Part shown: in pieces, positions 61,485-61,557 of the stretch
Layout of the letters: the number at the start of each line of letters is the position of its first letter
How positions within the stretch are numbered: the stretch's first letter is position 1
NCBI GenBank assembly: GCA_035551475.1
Contig: DASZMX010000128.1
Span: 1 to 61,557 of the forward strand
DNA from: DASZMX01 sp035551475
GTDB lineage: Bacteria > Verrucomicrobiota > Verrucomicrobiia > Limisphaerales > Palsa-1400
DNA length: 61,557 bases
Direction of reading: 5' to 3'
Notes under the pieces: model-generated
The model's input: the letters and a program-made list of their open reading frames with translations, nothing else
The model's database searches: none
Told to the model about the DNA's origin: nothing
Program-made: the position numbers and the translations under genes

Positions 61485-61557
61485 ATGAAAAAATATCTGT
61501 CGTATCGAAACCTGCCGGCGCTGGCGGGGTTGTGCACTTTGGAGGAGGCGGCGCGGC
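61485..61557 (+). CDS. Start of a gene cut by the right window edge
   Basis: An ATG at 61485 opens a frame that runs to the window end (24 complete codons: KKYLSYRNLPALAGLCTLEE at its start). The frame has no stop and a natural amino-acid composition, but it is too short to name. It is divergent from the SUFU-like gene with a 161-base intergenic region. It might be a false start. Confidence 0.4.
   Translation, partial: MKKYLSYRNLPALAGLCTLEEAAR

Overview
The window is about 61.5 kb of GC-rich bacterial chromosome that is almost completely coding on both strands. No gap between genes exceeds about 300 bases. I see no insertion sequence, CRISPR array, prophage or rRNA. The mix of genes points to Verrucomicrobiota, most likely a Pedosphaera/Limisphaerales-type soil or freshwater organism: secreted proteins with N-terminal signal peptides and verrucomicrobial-looking repeats, a family-9 glycoside hydrolase, a secreted WD40/B-repeat protein, a DUF4139 protein, many GTG/TTG starts and weak Shine-Dalgarno sites. 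This placement is inferred from protein style, not from a marker gene.

Left part (1-29 kb): housekeeping and signalling genes in short, frequently alternating transcription units. It holds an APC permease fused to a universal-stress domain, a flavin reductase-like protein, a GGQ release-factor-like protein, an ammonium transporter, a Bax-inhibitor-like membrane protein and a DEAD-box helicase with a DbpA-type RNA-binding tail. A two-gene unit encodes a yeast-type cytosine deaminase and an M20 carbamoylase. Then come a TolB-like propeller protein, an M1 aminopeptidase, argC with a YggS-type PLP protein, a hybrid histidine kinase, a DUF362 protein, a TPR lipoprotein, an ECF sigma factor overlapping a multi-TM protein, a thioesterase overlapping a C39-like peptidase, and an HDOD response regulator next to a secreted formylglycine-generating-enzyme homologue.

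Middle (29-35.6 kb): a tRNA-Ile2 (CAT anticodon), a 961-residue glycine-rich secreted protein, a glycine-zipper stress-type protein, a secreted-type protein of unknown function, and a three-gene set resembling enterobacterial yqjD-yqjE-yqjK.

Accessory core (35.7-49.6 kb): twelve co-directional genes, many overlapping by a few bases, form a surface-glycan cluster: three GT4 and one GT2 glycosyltransferases, an undecaprenyl-phosphate sugar transferase, a Wzx-type flippase, a uridine-kinase-like protein, a degenerate sugar nucleotidyltransferase with hexapeptide repeats, a STAS protein, an alkaline-phosphatase-superfamily hydrolase, a stand-alone A-T-TE nonribosomal-peptide-synthetase-like enzyme, and an unrecognised protein with nucleotidyltransferase-fold motifs. 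The A-T-TE protein has a proline-like specificity code, and its thioesterase reads Cys-Glu-His where Ser-Asp-His is usual. My best candidate for an undescribed system is therefore a pathway that attaches an amino acid to a lipid-linked glycan or other surface glycan. No polymerase, chain-length regulator or export porin is in the window.

Right part (49.5-61.5 kb): a GH9 cellulase translationally coupled to a secreted WD40 protein, transaldolase, ThiC under a TPP riboswitch, a membrane hybrid histidine kinase, a secreted beta-helix protein, a suppressor-of-fused-like protein, and the start of a further gene cut by the window edge.
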